A stretch of DNA of 43,158 bases from Acidobacteriota bacterium (GCA_020851565.1 JADZCN010000168.1:1-43158), one strand, 5' to 3'; positions 8,909-17,714 are shown, counted from the stretch's first letter. Program-made: numbers and translations. The notes: generated by a model from the letters alone, not told the origin.

Positions 8909-10014
8909 CAGATGGTCACGAACCGGCCCAGGGCGACAGCCATCCCCATCCCGACCGCCCCAACCACCAGCGCCCCGGCCAGTCCGACGGCGAACGGCTT
9001 CAGGCCCACGCCCTGGAACACCTTGAAGCTGGTGTTCAGCCCGACGGCGGCCATGGCGGTGCCAAGGAAGAGCTGCGAAGCCCAGAAATCGCCCACCCAG
9101 GCGGTCAACCAGCGCCACCCGGACGCGTCGAGCACCCCATAGGCCGCGCCGGACGAGCCGAGCGTTGCATCCCCGACAGAGCGCACCACCGCCATCGCCA
9201 GGAAGCCGAGGACGAAGCCCGGCACGAACTGAGTCCACGAAAGCGTCATCGCGTGCCGGTGCCCGTGCGTGGACCGCACGTGCATCCACGTGAGGATGGG
9301 AATCACCGCTGCCAGGAAGATGTTCCGCGTCAGCTTCGTCACCGTGGCCGTTCTGAGCACGACGTCGTCCGCGTAGATCTGCTTGTAGGTGAGCGCGGCG
9401 CCGACCACCTGCGACGTGTCGTGCACGGCGGTGCCGAGAAACAGGCCGATCGTCTCCGAACCAGTGAGCACCGCGTGCGCCAGGTACGGGTAGACGAGCA
9501 TGCCGAACAGCCCGAACGCCACGACGTTGGCCACCGCGTAGGCGACCTCGCGCTCATCGGCCTCGATGGCGGGCGCCGTCGACACAATGGCCGTCACGCC
9601 GCAGATGCTCGTGCCGGCCGCGACGAGGGTGCCCAGCCGCGGCGGAAGTCCCAGCTTGCGGTTGAACCAGGTGACGAAGACGAGGCCGGTGGTGATGGCG
9701 GCAATCACTACCGGCAGTCCCGCGAGGCCGAGCTTCAGCACGTCGAAGAAGCTGAGCCGGATGCCGACGAGCACGATGCCCAGCCGGAGCACCGTGGTCG
9801 TGGCGAACTTCAGGCCCGGCGTCAGCGACGCGGGCAGCGGCAGCGTGTTTCGCAGCAGCAGGCCGAGCACAATCGCGACCGGCACGCCCGAGACGGGGCT
9901 GCTTCCACTCAGGCCCTGGGCGGCGAGGATGGCGCCGCCGATGCGATCGGCCAGCCAGAATCCCACGACCATCACGGCGACCGCCGCGACGAGCCCGGGC
10001 AGGTTCTTCGTCAA
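8908..10014 (-). CDS. YeiH/UPF0324 family membrane transporter (putative sulfate exporter)
   Basis: 368-residue polytopic membrane protein with about ten hydrophobic segments and short loops. Family phrases are visible: GLLLRNTL, LRLGIVLVGIRLSF, GTSICGVTAI and GTAVHDTSQVVGA, as in YeiH (putative sulfate export transporter). The length matches the family. The substrate is inferred by homology only; some members are tied to taurine/sulfonate use, but no such gene is adjacent. The aldehyde dehydrogenase stop lies 14 bp upstream on the same strand, so both probably share a transcript, which ends at the hairpin overlapping this stop. Confidence 0.88.
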   Translation of the reverse strand: MTKNLPGLVAAVAVMVVGFWLADRIGGAILAAQGLSGSSPVSGVPVAIVLGLLLRNTLPLPASLTPGLKFATTTVLRLGIVLVGIRLSFFDVLKLGLAGLPVVIAAITTGLVFVTWFNRKLGLPPRLGTLVAAGTSICGVTAIVSTAPAIEADEREVAYAVANVVAFGLFGMLVYPYLAHAVLTGSETIGLFLGTAVHDTSQVVGAALTYKQIYADDVVLRTATVTKLTRNIFLAAVIPILTWMHVRSTHGHRHAMTLSWTQFVPGFVLGFLAMAVVRSVGDATLGSSGAAYGVLDASGWRWLTAWVGDFWASQLFLGTAMAAVGLNTSFKVFQGVGLKPFAVGLAGALVVGAVGMGMAVALGRFVTI

Positions 10015-10028
10015 GGGTCAGCCCGCTC

Positions 10029-11450
10029 CTACTGCTGGATGGCCTTGAGCTGGAAGAACTCGTCCAGGGCCAGCGGTCCGATCTCGCGCCCGACACCGGA
10101 CTTCTTGTAGCCGCCAAAGGGCGCCAGCGGGTTGTAGCGGCCGCCGTTGACGTCCACCTGCCCTGTCCGCAGCTGCCGGGCGACGGCCATCGCACGCTCC
10201 TTCGTCCCGCTCCACACGCCGCCGGCCAGGCCATAGATGGAGTCGTTCGTGATGCGAATCGCCTCCGCCTCGGTGTCGTAGGGGATGACCGACAGCACCG
10301 GCCCGAAGATCTCCTCCTGCGCGATGGTCATCGACGGGGACACGTTCGAGAAGATCGTCGGCTCCACGTAGTAGCCGGTCGGCAGCGAGGCCGGCCGGCC
10401 CCCGCCGACGACGAGCGTCGCGCCCTCGGCCCGCCCCTTCTCGATGTAGCCGAGCACGATTTCGCGCTGTCTGGCGGACGACAGCGGGCCCAGCCTGGTG
10501 TCCGGGTCGAAGGGATCGCCCAGCGTGAGCTTCGCCAGCTGTGCCTTCGCGAGCTCCACGGCCTCGTCGTGCCGGACGCGGGGCACCAGCATCCGTGTCC
10601 ACGCCGAGCACGTCTGCCCGGAGTTCTGCATGCAGTTGTTCACGCCCGCCGGAACGGCCTTGTCGAACGGCGCGTCGTCGAGCACGATGAAGGCGGATTT
10701 CCCGCCGAGCTCGAGGCACACCTTCTTGATGTCGTCCCCCGCGAGCGCCGCCACGCGCCGGCCGGCCCGGAGGGAGCCGGTGAAGCTGACCATGTCCACG
10801 CCGGAGTGCGTCACGATGGCCTCGCCCACCACGGGCCCATCTCCGGAGACGATGTTGAGGACCCCGGCGGGCAGGCCAATCTCATGCGCGGCCTCGGCCA
10901 GCATGAACGCGCTCAGCGGCGCAGCCTCCGCGGGCTTGAGGACCACCGTGCAGCCGGCCGCCAACGCCGGCCCGATCTTGCAGACCACCTGGTGCAGGGG
11001 ATAGTTCCACGGCGTGATGCACCCGACCACGCCGACCGGCTCCTTGACGACGAGCGAGTTGCCCAGCTCTTCCTCGAGCTTCGCGTTCCGGATGAAGCGT
11101 GCGTTCATCCCGACCATCATCACGGGGAACTCGGCCTGCACCTTCTTCGAGTACCCGATGGCGGTGCCCACCTCGTGCGAGATGGCCTCCGCAATCTGCG
11201 GCACGCGCGGCTTGAGGGCGGCGGCGAGCTTCTCGAGCCACTGGGCGCGCTCCTCCACCGGAACCTGGCTCCACGACCCGAATGCGCGGCGCGCAGCCTT
11301 CACGGCATGGTCCACGTCCTCGGCGCTGCCGCGGGGCACGCGACCCACGACCTGCTCGGTGGCGGAAGAGAGGACCTCGATGGTGTCGGCGCCGGACGGG
11401 GCCTGCCAGTCGCCGTCGTAGTAGTGCTTGTCGTGGGAATGCATGGGCAT
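10029..11450 (-). CDS. NAD(P)-dependent aldehyde dehydrogenase
   Basis: About 473-residue non-acylating aldehyde dehydrogenase oxidising an aldehyde to its acid. The catalytic Cys lies in NSGQTCSAWTRM (about residue 280) and the catalytic Glu in LELGGKSA (about residue 247). The dinucleotide-fold motif FTGSLRAGR and the C-terminal PFGGYKKSGVGRE are also present. The substrate cannot be told from sequence. There is no N-terminal encapsulation helix and no CoA-acylating signature, so it is probably not the missing enzyme of the microcompartment 9 kb away. Two in-frame ATG codons exist, at 11450 and 11444. The -10-like box ends 3 bp before the first, so a leaderless start at 11444 is equally possible. 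Confidence 0.9.
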   Translation of the reverse strand: MPMHSHDKHYYDGDWQAPSGADTIEVLSSATEQVVGRVPRGSAEDVDHAVKAARRAFGSWSQVPVEERAQWLEKLAAALKPRVPQIAEAISHEVGTAIGYSKKVQAEFPVMMVGMNARFIRNAKLEEELGNSLVVKEPVGVVGCITPWNYPLHQVVCKIGPALAAGCTVVLKPAEAAPLSAFMLAEAAHEIGLPAGVLNIVSGDGPVVGEAIVTHSGVDMVSFTGSLRAGRRVAALAGDDIKKVCLELGGKSAFIVLDDAPFDKAVPAGVNNCMQNSGQTCSAWTRMLVPRVRHDEAVELAKAQLAKLTLGDPFDPDTRLGPLSSARQREIVLGYIEKGRAEGATLVVGGGRPASLPTGYYVEPTIFSNVSPSMTIAQEEIFGPVLSVIPYDTEAEAIRITNDSIYGLAGGVWSGTKERAMAVARQLRTGQVDVNGGRYNPLAPFGGYKKSGVGREIGPLALDEFFQLKAIQQ

Positions 11451-11459
11451 ACAATTGTA
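11450..11459. promoter_or_regulatory. Palindromic divergent -10-like box
   Basis: The perfect palindrome TACAATTGTA sits in the 22-bp gap between the divergent aldehyde dehydrogenase and SDR genes. It reads TACAAT on both strands, so one element may act as a -10 box in both directions, or as an operator. Confidence 0.45.
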
Positions 11460-11472
11460 GTCCTCACTCATC

Positions 11473-12240
11473 ATGAACATCTCAGGACGCACTTTCATCG
11501 TGACTGGCGGCGCCTCGGGCCTGGGGCGCGCTGCGGCAGAGGCCATCCTGGCGGCGGGCGGCAACGCCGTGCTGTTGGACGTCAACGCCGAAACCGGCAA
11601 GGCCGCCGAGCAGGCGCTCGGCGCGCAGGCACGGTTCGCGCAGGCGGACGTCACCAGCGAGGAGCAGGTCAAGGCGGCAGCGGATCTGGCCGTCTCGGCC
11701 TTCGGCAATCTCTACGGTGTGGTGAACGCCGCGGGCATCGGCCCCGCCGCCAAGGTCCTTGGCAGGAACGGCCCGCACCCGCTGGATCTCTTCGAGAAGA
11801 CGGTCCGCGTGAACCTGGTGGGCACGTTCAACGTGATCCGCCTCGCGGCGGCGGTGATGGCGCAGAACACGCCGCTCGAGACCGGCGAGCGCGGCGTGAT
11901 CATCAACACGGCCTCGATCGCCGCCTTCGACGGCCAGATTGGACAGCCGGCCTACGCGGCGTCCAAGGGCGGCATCGTCGGGCTCACGCTGCCGGTGGCA
12001 CGCGAGTTCGCGGCGCTCGGCATCCGCTGCGTGACCATCGCGCCCGGCATCTTCGACACGCCGCTGCTGGCGGCACTGCCTGAGGCCGCTCGGGTGTCGC
12101 TCGGCCAGCAGGTGCCGTTCCCGTCCCGGCTGGGCCGCCCCGCCGAATACGCCGCGCTCGCGCGGCACATCATCGAGAACGAGATGCTGAACGGCGAGGT
12201 CATCCGCATCGACGGCGCGCTCCGCATGGCGCCCAGATAG
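11473..12240 (+). CDS. SDR family dehydrogenase, HSD10-like (3-hydroxyacyl-CoA type)
   Basis: 255-residue short-chain dehydrogenase. The NAD-binding motif TGGASGLG is at residues 11-18, NAAG near residue 85, the catalytic Ser at 148 (NTASIAAFDG), Tyr161 and Lys165 (YAASK). The phrases AAFDGQIGQPAYAASKGG and APGIFDTPLL match the type 10 17-beta-HSD / 2-methyl-3-hydroxybutyryl-CoA dehydrogenase group, which acts in fatty-acid or isoleucine breakdown. NAD is favoured by Asp36 (LLDVN). The gene is divergent from the aldehyde dehydrogenase and stands alone on this strand. The exact acyl substrate is inferred. Confidence 0.9.
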   Translation: MNISGRTFIVTGGASGLGRAAAEAILAAGGNAVLLDVNAETGKAAEQALGAQARFAQADVTSEEQVKAAADLAVSAFGNLYGVVNAAGIGPAAKVLGRNGPHPLDLFEKTVRVNLVGTFNVIRLAAAVMAQNTPLETGERGVIINTASIAAFDGQIGQPAYAASKGGIVGLTLPVAREFAALGIRCVTIAPGIFDTPLLAALPEAARVSLGQQVPFPSRLGRPAEYAALARHIIENEMLNGEVIRIDGALRMAPR

Positions 12241-12247
12241 GGACAAG

Positions 12248-12366
12248 AAACCACTACGACACGAAGGGAATCACGAAGGACACGAAGTTCTCCGGGAGAG
12301 TCGCGCGTGACACCCCCGAAATGACGTCGTGCCGCCCTTCGAGTTCTTCGTGTCTTCGTGGTTTCG
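12248..12366. repeat. ACGAAG-type inverted repeat between convergent genes
   Basis: The arms GAAACCACTACGACACGAAG (12248-12267) and the inverse of GAAACCACGAAGACACGAAG (12347-12366) match at 18 of 20 positions. An extra partial unit (ATCACGAAGGACACGAAG) lies just inside the left arm. The element fills the space between the convergent SDR and AlaX genes, and the same word family recurs between ruvA and ruvB. It may serve as a transcription-end structure. Confidence 0.8.
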
Positions 12367-12368
12367 TG

Positions 12369-13580
12369 TTACTGCGACAGCAGTTCGCGCGCGGCGGTAA
12401 CGAGGGCGGCCGAGTCGCCCTGGAGTCCGCCCCCTTGAGCCAGGTCCGGCCTGCCGCCGCCCTTCCCGCCGAACTGCCCCACCAGCGCCTTCAGCACCGC
12501 GCCCGCATCCACGCCCGCGTTCGCGTGGCGCGCGACGACGGCCAGCGCGGGCGAGGTGGCGCTGAACAGCGCGACCGCGGCGCCGGGCTCGCTGGCGGCC
12601 GCGGCGGCCATCGCCTTCAGCCCCGCCGCATCCAGGTCCGCCACGGCTTCCACGATCACGAGCCGGGATCCGACGCGCGTACCGCGGTCCACCAGCGCCC
12701 TGGCCTCGTAGCCCGCCAGCTTCTCCTGCGCGGCACGCAGCGCGCGCTGCAGGGCCTTGTTCTCGCCCTGCAGGCGCTCGATGCCTTCGGCCAGTTCCTC
12801 CGGCGTCAGGGACAGGTGCTTCACGGTCGCGGCCAGCGCGTCGCGCCAGAGATCGAACCGCCGGCGGACCCGTCCGCCACAAAGGAAGTGCAGCCGCGAG
12901 CCGCCCCTGAACTTCTCCCACCCGCTGGCGGCGATGATCCCAATGCCGCCCGTGCGGGCGACGTGCGTGCCGCCGCACGCGGAGAGGTCGAAATCGGCGA
13001 CCTCGATCACGCGCAGCGTGCCGCCCCGGGCCGGCTCCTTCCTCAGGGGCAGGGCGGCGGCCTCCTGCTCCGACACGAACCGTACGCTCACCGGGCGGTC
13101 CTCCCAGACGATGCGGTTGGCCTCGTCTACGGCTCGCGCGACATCGGCGGCCGAGACCTCGCGAGCCAGATCGATCGAGCACGACTCGGCGCCCAGGTGA
13201 AAGCTCTCGGTCCGGTTCGAGAACAGCCGGTCGAAGGCCGCCGACAGCACGTGCTGCCCCGTGTGCTGCTGCATGTGGTCGAACCGCCGGGCCCAGTCGA
13301 TGGTGCCCGTCACCACGCTCCCCGGCTCGAGCGCCCGGTCAGTGACGTGCAGCACGCGCCCATCGTCCTCGTCGATGACGTCCTGCACGCGCGCATCGCC
13401 CAGCGTGCCGGTGTCGAAGGGCTGGCCGCCGGACGTCGGGTAGAAAGCCGACGCCGCCAGCTCCACCGCGTACGAGGCGGGAATGCCTGCGGCGGGCGCT
13501 GAACGGGCCACGCAGGCGACCACGCGTCCCTCGAACGTGGTGCGATAGGCATCGGAGTAATAGAGGCGCTCGGTCTTCAT
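12369..13580 (-). CDS. Alanyl-tRNA editing protein, long AlaX form with DHHA1 domain
   Basis: 403-residue free-standing relative of the alanyl-tRNA synthetase editing half, expected to hydrolyse Ser- or Gly-tRNA(Ala). The zinc-site motifs HxxxH (H106-TGQ-H110) and CxxxH (C202-GGT-H206) are intact, and the N-terminal YPTSGGQPFDTG is the usual entry to the editing domain. Residues after about 270 form a DHHA1-like domain ending in GGKGGGRPDLAQGGG, the Gly-rich tRNA-binding loop also found at the end of AlaRS. No aminoacylation domain is present, so this is not a broken alaS. Its ATG overlaps the kinase stop by 4 bp. The stop falls next to the inverted repeat. Confidence 0.9.
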   Translation of the reverse strand: MKTERLYYSDAYRTTFEGRVVACVARSAPAAGIPASYAVELAASAFYPTSGGQPFDTGTLGDARVQDVIDEDDGRVLHVTDRALEPGSVVTGTIDWARRFDHMQQHTGQHVLSAAFDRLFSNRTESFHLGAESCSIDLAREVSAADVARAVDEANRIVWEDRPVSVRFVSEQEAAALPLRKEPARGGTLRVIEVADFDLSACGGTHVARTGGIGIIAASGWEKFRGGSRLHFLCGGRVRRRFDLWRDALAATVKHLSLTPEELAEGIERLQGENKALQRALRAAQEKLAGYEARALVDRGTRVGSRLVIVEAVADLDAAGLKAMAAAAASEPGAAVALFSATSPALAVVARHANAGVDAGAVLKALVGQFGGKGGGRPDLAQGGGLQGDSAALVTAARELLSQ

Positions 13581-15379
13581 CGTGTCGGAAGCTCGAAATA
13601 GAAGATGGCGCCGCCGGTGTGGGAGCGCCGGTAGCCGATCTCGCCACCGTGGGAGGTGATGATGCCGTAGCTGACCGACAGCCCCAGTCCCGTACCCTCT
13701 CCGACGGGCTTGGTGGTGAAGAACGGCTGAAACAGCTTGGCCTCGTCCATGGGCGGCACGCCGTCGCCGTGGTCTTCCACTTCGAGGCGCGCCGAGTTGC
13801 GCCCGTCGCTCGTGCGGATCTTCACGCGGCGCCTCGGCACGTCGAGCACTTCCACCGCCTGCTCGGCGTTGATCAGGAAGTTCAGCACGACCTGCTGCAG
13901 CTCGGTGAACACCGCCGAGACGCTCGCCTCGGACTGATCCTCGATGTCCAGGCGAATGCCTTGTGACTCGATCTTGCGTTGACGCAGCTCCAGGACCGAG
14001 GCCACCACGTCGCTCAGCTTCACGGGCGAGGGCTCGGAGGTCTGCCGTCCGAATCTCTGGAGGTTCCTGATGATGCCGCTGGCACGCGCGCTCTCGCGGC
14101 GGATCAGTGACAGGTCCTGCCGCACGGGCTCGGGCACGTCCTTGTGCAGCTGCAGCAGCTCGGCAAAACCCATGATGGCCTGCAGCGGGTTGTTCAGCTC
14201 GTGTGCGACCCCAGAGACGAGTACGCCGATGGCGGCCAGCCGTTCCTGCCGGATGAGTTGCCGCTGCAGCGACTCCTTCTCCTCCCGGACCCGCCGCTCC
14301 TCTGACATCTGCGCCGCCACCGCCTCCTGCGCCTCACGAAGGCTGTTGATCATGCCCACGATGCCGGTGTGGAGCTGGTCGATTTCGCTTGAGCCGAAAT
14401 GCCTGGGTTCCAGGGGAGAAAGGTCCCCTTTCGCCACTCGCTCCGCGGCGCGCCCCACCTCGTGCAGCGCCGCCAGCCACCGGTGAACCAGAAAGAGCCC
14501 CAGCCCCAGGATCACGCCCATCGCGCCCAGCACGATGGTGAAGTCACGCCGGTAGATCGGCACGGTACGGGCCGCCGCCACCGCGGTCGGGATGCCCACG
14601 CTCACGAGCCATGGCCCGCGTTCGACGACGGCGTTGCCAAAGACGCGCTCGACGCCATCCACGCCGGTGCGGAGGTCCCTGCCTGGCACCTCGCGCAGGG
14701 GCCGAAGCGTCGCGGGGGTGCCTTCGACCGGACGACCCACGTAGCGGCTGGACTCGAGGCTGCGCGCCACCACGACGCTCCGCTCGTCGGTGACGGTGAT
14801 CACCGAGCCCGCCGGCAGCGGGATCCGTCTCAGCACGACCTCCAGGAGCTCGAGGTGCACGGCCAGGCCCAGCACGCCGACAATGGTCCCCTGGTCGTTG
14901 ATGATCGGATGCGCCAGGACGATGGAGTGCGCCCGGCTGTCGGGCGACCCGAGCAGGGGGCTTGCGGCCGATCGGCCGCTGGCGGCCACGCCCGCCAGCC
15001 ACTCGCGGGAGAGCTGCCCCTCAACGTCCTCCGCGGGAGGCAGGACCCACGACACCGACCGAGCGCCGGCGTCGGCAACGACGGCGTTCAGGAAACCGCG
15101 CTCGGGTTCCGTCAGCGGCCGCAGCACCCGCGCGGGCGCCCCCGGCGCGAGCCGCTGCAGGTCCGGATGCCGCGCGGCGGTCTCGGCCACCGAGTCGGCG
15201 GCCTGGATGTTGCGCTCGAGATACGCCACGACGGTCGAGGTCATGGCTGTCGCCTCGTCCTGGAGCTGACGCACCTGTTCCTCGTAGGTGAGCCGGGACG
15301 CGTAGAACAGCGCGGCGATGACGACCAGCGTCAGCGCGGCGCTGATGGCGAGGACCTGCTGCCGCAGCGAGACCACCAT
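13577..15379 (-). CDS. Orphan sensor histidine kinase with Cache sensor and HAMP
   Basis: 600-residue membrane kinase. TM1 is about residues 8-27, followed by a periplasmic double-Cache-like sensor (about 30-285; note DQGTIVGVLGLAVHLE), TM2 about 288-308, HAMP about 308-360 and a coiled coil about 355-385. The phospho-acceptor His393 lies in HELNNPLQAIMGFAELL. The ATPase domain shows the N box NAEQAVE, the G1 box EDHGDGVPP and the G2 box GTGLGLSVSYGI. It ends at FELPTR with no receiver domain. No response regulator gene is next to it, so its partner is elsewhere. It lies between queC (stop 2 bp upstream) and alaX (4-bp overlap), an odd setting for a sensor. The ligand is unknown. Confidence 0.92.
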   Translation of the reverse strand: MVVSLRQQVLAISAALTLVVIAALFYASRLTYEEQVRQLQDEATAMTSTVVAYLERNIQAADSVAETAARHPDLQRLAPGAPARVLRPLTEPERGFLNAVVADAGARSVSWVLPPAEDVEGQLSREWLAGVAASGRSAASPLLGSPDSRAHSIVLAHPIINDQGTIVGVLGLAVHLELLEVVLRRIPLPAGSVITVTDERSVVVARSLESSRYVGRPVEGTPATLRPLREVPGRDLRTGVDGVERVFGNAVVERGPWLVSVGIPTAVAAARTVPIYRRDFTIVLGAMGVILGLGLFLVHRWLAALHEVGRAAERVAKGDLSPLEPRHFGSSEIDQLHTGIVGMINSLREAQEAVAAQMSEERRVREEKESLQRQLIRQERLAAIGVLVSGVAHELNNPLQAIMGFAELLQLHKDVPEPVRQDLSLIRRESARASGIIRNLQRFGRQTSEPSPVKLSDVVASVLELRQRKIESQGIRLDIEDQSEASVSAVFTELQQVVLNFLINAEQAVEVLDVPRRRVKIRTSDGRNSARLEVEDHGDGVPPMDEAKLFQPFFTTKPVGEGTGLGLSVSYGIITSHGGEIGYRRSHTGGAIFYFELPTR

Positions 15380-15381
15380 GA

Positions 15382-16068
15382 TCAGCGCGCGAGCGGCCGA
15401 CCCGCCGGATCGGGCACGCCCGCGGCGGCAAAGCCCGTCGCCCGCAGCTGGCAGCTGTCGCAGTGCCCGCACGGAGCGCCGTCCGGCGCAGGATCGTAGC
15501 AGCTGATGGTCAGGCCATAATCGAGCCCGAGAGCCATGCCGAGGCCGATGATCTCGGCCTTCGTCATCCGCATGAGCGGCGCGTGAACCGTGAGCGCGCG
15601 CCCCTCGACACCGGCGCGCGTGGCTACGCGCGCCAGCCGCTCGAAGGCATGGATGAACTCGGGGCGGCAATCCGGATAGCCCGAGTAGTCCAGGGCGTTC
15701 ACGCCGATGAAGATGTCAGAGGCGCCCAGCACCTCGGCCCAGCCGAGCGCAATGGACAGGAAGATGGTGTTGCGGGCAGGCACGTACGTGGACGGGATGC
15801 CGGTGGCATCCACCTGGCGATCCCTCGGCACGGGGATGTCGGGTGAGGTGAGCGACGAGCCACCGATGGCCGACAGGTCGAGATCCAGCACGAGATGGCG
15901 CGACACCCCCAGGTGCGTGGCCACGCGGCGCGCTGACTCGATTTCGAGCTGGTGCCGCTGCCCGTACCTGAAGCTGAGCGCGAAGAGCTCGAACCCATCC
16001 CGGCGGGCGACGGCGGCTGCCGTGTAGGAATCGAGGCCCCCGCTCAGGAGGACGACCGCAGGGGTCAT
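15382..16068 (-). CDS. queC: 7-cyano-7-deazaguanine synthase
   Basis: 228-residue ATP-dependent enzyme that converts 7-carboxy-7-deazaguanine to preQ0 in queuosine synthesis. The PP-loop SGGLDS is at residues 9-14, and RYGQRH and VPARNTIFLSIALGWAE follow. The C-terminal zinc site is Cys in ISCYDP plus CGHCDSC. The length matches the family. queE, the preceding pathway step, lies 57 bp upstream on the same strand, and queA is at about 35 kb. A TACAAT box ends 8 bp before the ATG, consistent with a leaderless transcript of its own. queD and queF are not in the window. Confidence 0.95.
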   Translation of the reverse strand: MTPAVVLLSGGLDSYTAAAVARRDGFELFALSFRYGQRHQLEIESARRVATHLGVSRHLVLDLDLSAIGGSSLTSPDIPVPRDRQVDATGIPSTYVPARNTIFLSIALGWAEVLGASDIFIGVNALDYSGYPDCRPEFIHAFERLARVATRAGVEGRALTVHAPLMRMTKAEIIGLGMALGLDYGLTISCYDPAPDGAPCGHCDSCQLRATGFAAAGVPDPAGRPLAR

Positions 16069-16076
16069 GGCGTCAC

Positions 16077-16082
16077 ATTGTA
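16077..16082 (-). promoter_or_regulatory. -10-like box immediately upstream of queC
   Basis: TACAAT on the minus strand with only 8 bp to the queC ATG, the spacing expected if transcription starts at or next to the start codon. No Shine-Dalgarno sequence intervenes. A clear -35 is not visible. Confidence 0.45.
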
Positions 16083-16125
16083 CGCAAAGTCAGGAGGGCG
16101 GCCTTCGCTTCTCACTTCTCGCTTC

Positions 16126-16767
16126 CTAGACGCCCCGCGTCTGGGCATCCCAGATGTACTTGTGGAGCTGCAGCTGCACGCGAACCGGCAGCCGATCGGC
16201 GAGCACCCATTCTGCCAGCTGCCGGGGATGGAGCTCGCCGTGGACGGGCGAGAAGAGCACGGCTCCGCAGCGTTCCGCCAGCCGCTCTCGGCTCACCACG
16301 TCGCGCGCGAACTCGTAGTCCGCGCGATCGGCAATGACGAACTTCACCTCGTCGCGCGGTGTCAGCAGCGCGATGTTGGACCAGTCGTTCTTCTCGACCT
16401 CGCCCGAGCCCGGGCACTTGATGTCCATGACGCGAATCACGCCACCCGGCACGCCAGCGATGCTGCGGTGGCCGCCGGTCTCGATCATCACGGTCTTGCC
16501 CGACGCGAGCAGGCGCTCCATCAGGCGCACGACATCGGCCTGAAGCAGCGGCTCGCCGCCCGTGATCTCCACGAGGGGGCACCCATGGCCCTCTACGGCC
16601 TGCACGACGTCGTCCACCGACATCTTCCGCCCTTCGTGAAACGCGTACGGCGTGTCGCACCAGCGGCAGCGCAGGTCGCAGGCCGTCAGCCGCACGAACA
16701 CGCAGGGCTCTCCCGCGTGGGTGGACTCGCCCTGGATCGAATGGAAGATCTCGTTGATGGTCAGCAC
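16126..16767 (-). CDS. queE: 7-carboxy-7-deazaguanine synthase (radical SAM)
   Basis: 213-residue radical SAM enzyme that contracts the pterin ring of 6-carboxy-tetrahydropterin to form 7-carboxy-7-deazaguanine. The opening INEIFHSIQGES is the family signature. The cluster ligands are C30-DLR-C34-RW-C37, the CxxxCxxC motif. TGGEPLLQ is the SAM-binding GGE motif. Residues after 150 (VIADRADYEFARDV) fit the QueE C-terminal region, and the length is normal. It precedes queC. Its ATG is 35 bp from the divergent DUF72 gene, with a TACAAT box 20 bp upstream. Confidence 0.95.
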   Translation of the reverse strand: MLTINEIFHSIQGESTHAGEPCVFVRLTACDLRCRWCDTPYAFHEGRKMSVDDVVQAVEGHGCPLVEITGGEPLLQADVVRLMERLLASGKTVMIETGGHRSIAGVPGGVIRVMDIKCPGSGEVEKNDWSNIALLTPRDEVKFVIADRADYEFARDVVSRERLAERCGAVLFSPVHGELHPRQLAEWVLADRLPVRVQLQLHKYIWDAQTRGV

Positions 16768-16783
16768 CGGCGCAACCTGAATC

Positions 16784-16793
16784 CATAATTGTA
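16784..16793. promoter_or_regulatory. Divergent -10-like boxes between queE and DUF72
   Basis: CATAATTGTA carries TACAAT on the minus strand (16793-16788, 20 bp before the queE ATG) and CATAAT on the plus strand (16784-16789, 13 bp before the DUF72 ATG). The 35-bp gap leaves little room for separate -35 elements. Confidence 0.4.
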
Positions 16794-16802
16794 GAACGCG
16801 CC

Positions 16803-17714
16803 ATGGACCTGCGCATCGGCACCTCCGGCTGGCACTATCCCGATGGTCGCGGGACCTGGGACGGCATCTTCTACCCCGGGCCCGGGGACCGGCAACGCGG
16901 CTTCGACGAGCTCGCCTTCTATGCCGAGCGCTTCAACACGGTGGAGGTGAACAGCACGTTCTACGGCCAGCCTCGCCCCGCCGTCAGCCTGGGATGGGTC
17001 CGCCGCACGCCGCCACACTTCGAGTTCTCGGTGAAGCTGTTCCAGAAGTTCACCCACCCCGCGACGGCCGCCGACGCCTCCCCCGTGTCCCGGGCCGACG
17101 TGGACGCCTTCAAGGCCGGGATCGAGCCGCTGGCCGCCGCCGGCCGGCTGGGCGCGCTGCTGGTGCAGTTCCCGTCGCGGTTCCACGACACGCCCGAAGC
17201 GCGCGAGTACCTGGCCTGGCTGCTCCGCACGTTCGGCGCCTACCCGCTCGCGGTGGAGCTCCGCCACCGTTCGTGGAGCGACACCCGGCAGGAGACCGAG
17301 CACCTGCTGGCCACCGTGGATGCCGCCTGGGTGCAGATCGACGAGCCGAAGTTCGAGTCGTCCATCCGGCAGGACCTGGCACCGAACTCCCCGCGGCTCA
17401 TGTACGTGCGGATGCACGGCCGGAATGCCGCCCAGTGGTGGACGCACGAGCAGGCCGAGGATCGCTACAACTACCTGTACGGCGAGAAGGAGCTCGCGCC
17501 CATCGTCGAGAAGTTGAGAGCGGCGAGGGCCCAGGTGCGGAAGCTCTATCTCTACATGAACAACCACTTCGCCGCGCAGGCCGTCGCCGACGCGACGATG
17601 GTGCGCCACCTGATCGGGCAGCCGGTGACGGCGCGGATGCCTGGCGAGCTGGTGGCGCGCTACCCGATGCTCGAGGGGAAGGTCGCTATTTTGCCCCCCG
17701 CACGGTTACTCTGA
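16803..17714 (+). CDS. DUF72 domain-containing protein
   Basis: 303-residue member of the DUF72 (YecE-like) family, a TIM-barrel-like protein of unknown reaction. Signatures are the start RIGTSGWHYP, the phrase ERFNTVEVNSTFYGQP, FSVKLFQKFTH and, near the end, YLYMNNHFAAQAV. Some members neighbour base-excision repair or Fe-S genes; here endonuclease III lies just beyond on the opposite strand. The last 29 bp overlap the 3' end of the convergent cyclophilin gene. Confidence 0.9.
   Translation: MDLRIGTSGWHYPDGRGTWDGIFYPGPGDRQRGFDELAFYAERFNTVEVNSTFYGQPRPAVSLGWVRRTPPHFEFSVKLFQKFTHPATAADASPVSRADVDAFKAGIEPLAAAGRLGALLVQFPSRFHDTPEAREYLAWLLRTFGAYPLAVELRHRSWSDTRQETEHLLATVDAAWVQIDEPKFESSIRQDLAPNSPRLMYVRMHGRNAAQWWTHEQAEDRYNYLYGEKELAPIVEKLRAARAQVRKLYLYMNNHFAAQAVADATMVRHLIGQPVTARMPGELVARYPMLEGKVAILPPARLL

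Noticed and set aside
10029..12240. Aldehyde dehydrogenase and SDR as enzymes of the microcompartment
   Set aside because: They lie 8-10 kb away in separate transcripts, lack encapsulation-like helices, and the aldehyde dehydrogenase is not of the CoA-acylating type.
12369..13580. Broken alanyl-tRNA synthetase gene
   Set aside because: The protein has its own start, intact editing motifs and a full DHHA1 domain, and matches the long AlaX form. No aminoacylation-domain remnant is found upstream.
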